Shown in pieces: positions 15,077 through 15,571 of a DNA stretch of 15,571 nt. The translations under genes and the position numbers were made by a program. Origin of the DNA: Methanomethylovorans sp. GTDB taxonomy: Archaea > Halobacteriota > Methanosarcinia > Methanosarcinales > Methanosarcinaceae. Each line of letters begins with the position of its first letter. Within the stretch, counting starts at the first letter, position 1. The notes beneath the pieces were generated by a model that saw only the letters and a list, made by a program, of their open reading frames with translations, was not told where the DNA came from and searched no databases. Location: NCBI GenBank assembly GCA_020854785.1, contig JAHFZE010000184.1, positions 1-15,571 of the forward strand, given 5' to 3'.

Positions 15077-15284
15077 GTTCTATTTTTGATCTGGATTTTA
15101 TTTTGTAGCTTAAACATTGTTCTTCAATGGCTGATGTTCCATTATCATCAAAGTTCATGAACATGCGCTGTATAGATCTTTGAGATCCGATCTCACGGAC
15201 AGTTCAATACTTTCACTCAATTTACTATGGGCTTTTATAGCAGGTGGTACAAAAAATTGTTTAATAAAAAAGTAGGTGATAGGT
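15077..15284. promoter_or_regulatory. Promoter region of the GyrI-like gene with a short palindrome
   Basis: After a T-rich stretch behind the CPBP gene, a perfect palindrome TGAGAT-CCG-ATCTCA lies at 15181-15195. A TATA-like CTTTTATAG follows at 15232-15240, and a GGTGAT ribosome binding site at 15275-15280. The palindrome is about 37 bases upstream of the TATA box, a position suited to a regulator's binding site. Confidence 0.45.
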
Positions 15285-15571
15285 TTGGAAATCTTGAACG
15301 AGCCCGGAATTAAAGAGATAAAAGAAAGGAATGTAGCATGTGTTTCATTTGTCGGCAACTATCTGGGAAACACCAAAGTCTTTGACAACTTGTTCACTAA
15401 ACTTCTTGGTTGGGCAGGTCCGAAGCAATTGATGGGACCAGATACTATTTTGATGTCTGCCTATTATGATGATCCAAGCGTTACACCTCCGGAAGAACTT
15501 AAGCTGGATGTGTGTATGACCATTGAAGATGATGTTAAAGTTGAAGGGGAAATAAGAAAGAAAAAGCTTCC
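15285..15571 (+). CDS. GyrI-like / effector-binding-domain protein, 3' end beyond the window
   Basis: An open frame continues to the right edge (95 complete codons). The sequence reads ...IKEIKERNVACVSFVGNY..., then LFTKLLGWAGPKQLMG and YYDDPSVTPPEELKLDVCMT, the pattern of the GyrI-like small-molecule-binding domain (the C-terminal ligand domain of AraC- and MerR-type regulators such as Rob and BmrR, and the stand-alone SbmC/GyrI proteins). Family members bind amphiphilic or cationic compounds, and some hydrolyse electrophilic toxicants. No DNA-binding domain precedes it: an in-frame stop at 15273-15275 rules out a long N-terminal extension. The TTG at 15285 is preferred because AGGTGAT (15274-15280) is four bases upstream; a GTG at 15276 is an alternative but would lie inside that site. 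Confidence 0.82.
   Translation, partial: MEILNEPGIKEIKERNVACVSFVGNYLGNTKVFDNLFTKLLGWAGPKQLMGPDTILMSAYYDDPSVTPPEELKLDVCMTIEDDVKVEGEIRKKKL

Overview
The window looks like chromosomal DNA of a methanogenic archaeon, most likely of the Methanosarcinales (Methanosarcinaceae-like; the genus cannot be fixed from this stretch). The evidence is archaeal Dph2, an archaeal-type Hpt, the coenzyme F420 gene cofD, GGTG/GAGG-type ribosome binding sites, archaeal TATA boxes, and a giant PKD/PGF-pre-PGF surface protein typical of that group.

Region 1 (1-4566) is housekeeping. On the minus strand, hpt is followed one base later by dph2, which runs off the left edge; cofD lies upstream as a separate unit. Divergent from cofD is a plus-strand three-gene operon: an HD-domain phosphohydrolase, a small LpdD-like prenyl-flavin chaperone homologue, and ubiX (flavin prenyltransferase). 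The last two probably supply prenylated FMN to a UbiD-type decarboxylase encoded elsewhere; in archaea one such enzyme serves the mevalonate/isoprenoid pathway.

Region 2 (4567-4644) is an intron-less tRNA-Pro(UGG) gene with an encoded CCA end.

Region 3 (4926-10817) is a single 1938-residue secreted and membrane-anchored mosaic protein followed by a stem-loop/T-tract terminator. Its order is: signal peptide, choice-of-anchor L domain, FN3-like, PKD, a cadherin-like domain that appears to be split by an inserted C-type-lectin-like domain, FN3-like, five Ig-like repeats of exactly 94 residues interrupted by one unrelated Ig-like unit, further Ig-like/PKD domains, a PGF-pre-PGF domain, a Ser/Gly linker and a C-terminal membrane helix. 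Its predicted promoter sits so close to the ATG that the message may be leaderless.

Region 4 (10818-15571) is accessory. It holds a two-gene operon (CPBP-family membrane protease homologue and a 12-TM DHA3-type MFS exporter), a minus-strand metallo-beta-lactamase-fold hydrolase with a possible decayed small ORF behind it, a second CPBP-family membrane protein, and the start of a stand-alone GyrI-like (effector-binding) protein preceded by a short palindrome. These genes suggest envelope, export and small-molecule stress functions, but no single system is proven. I did not see CRISPR arrays, transposases or integrases.
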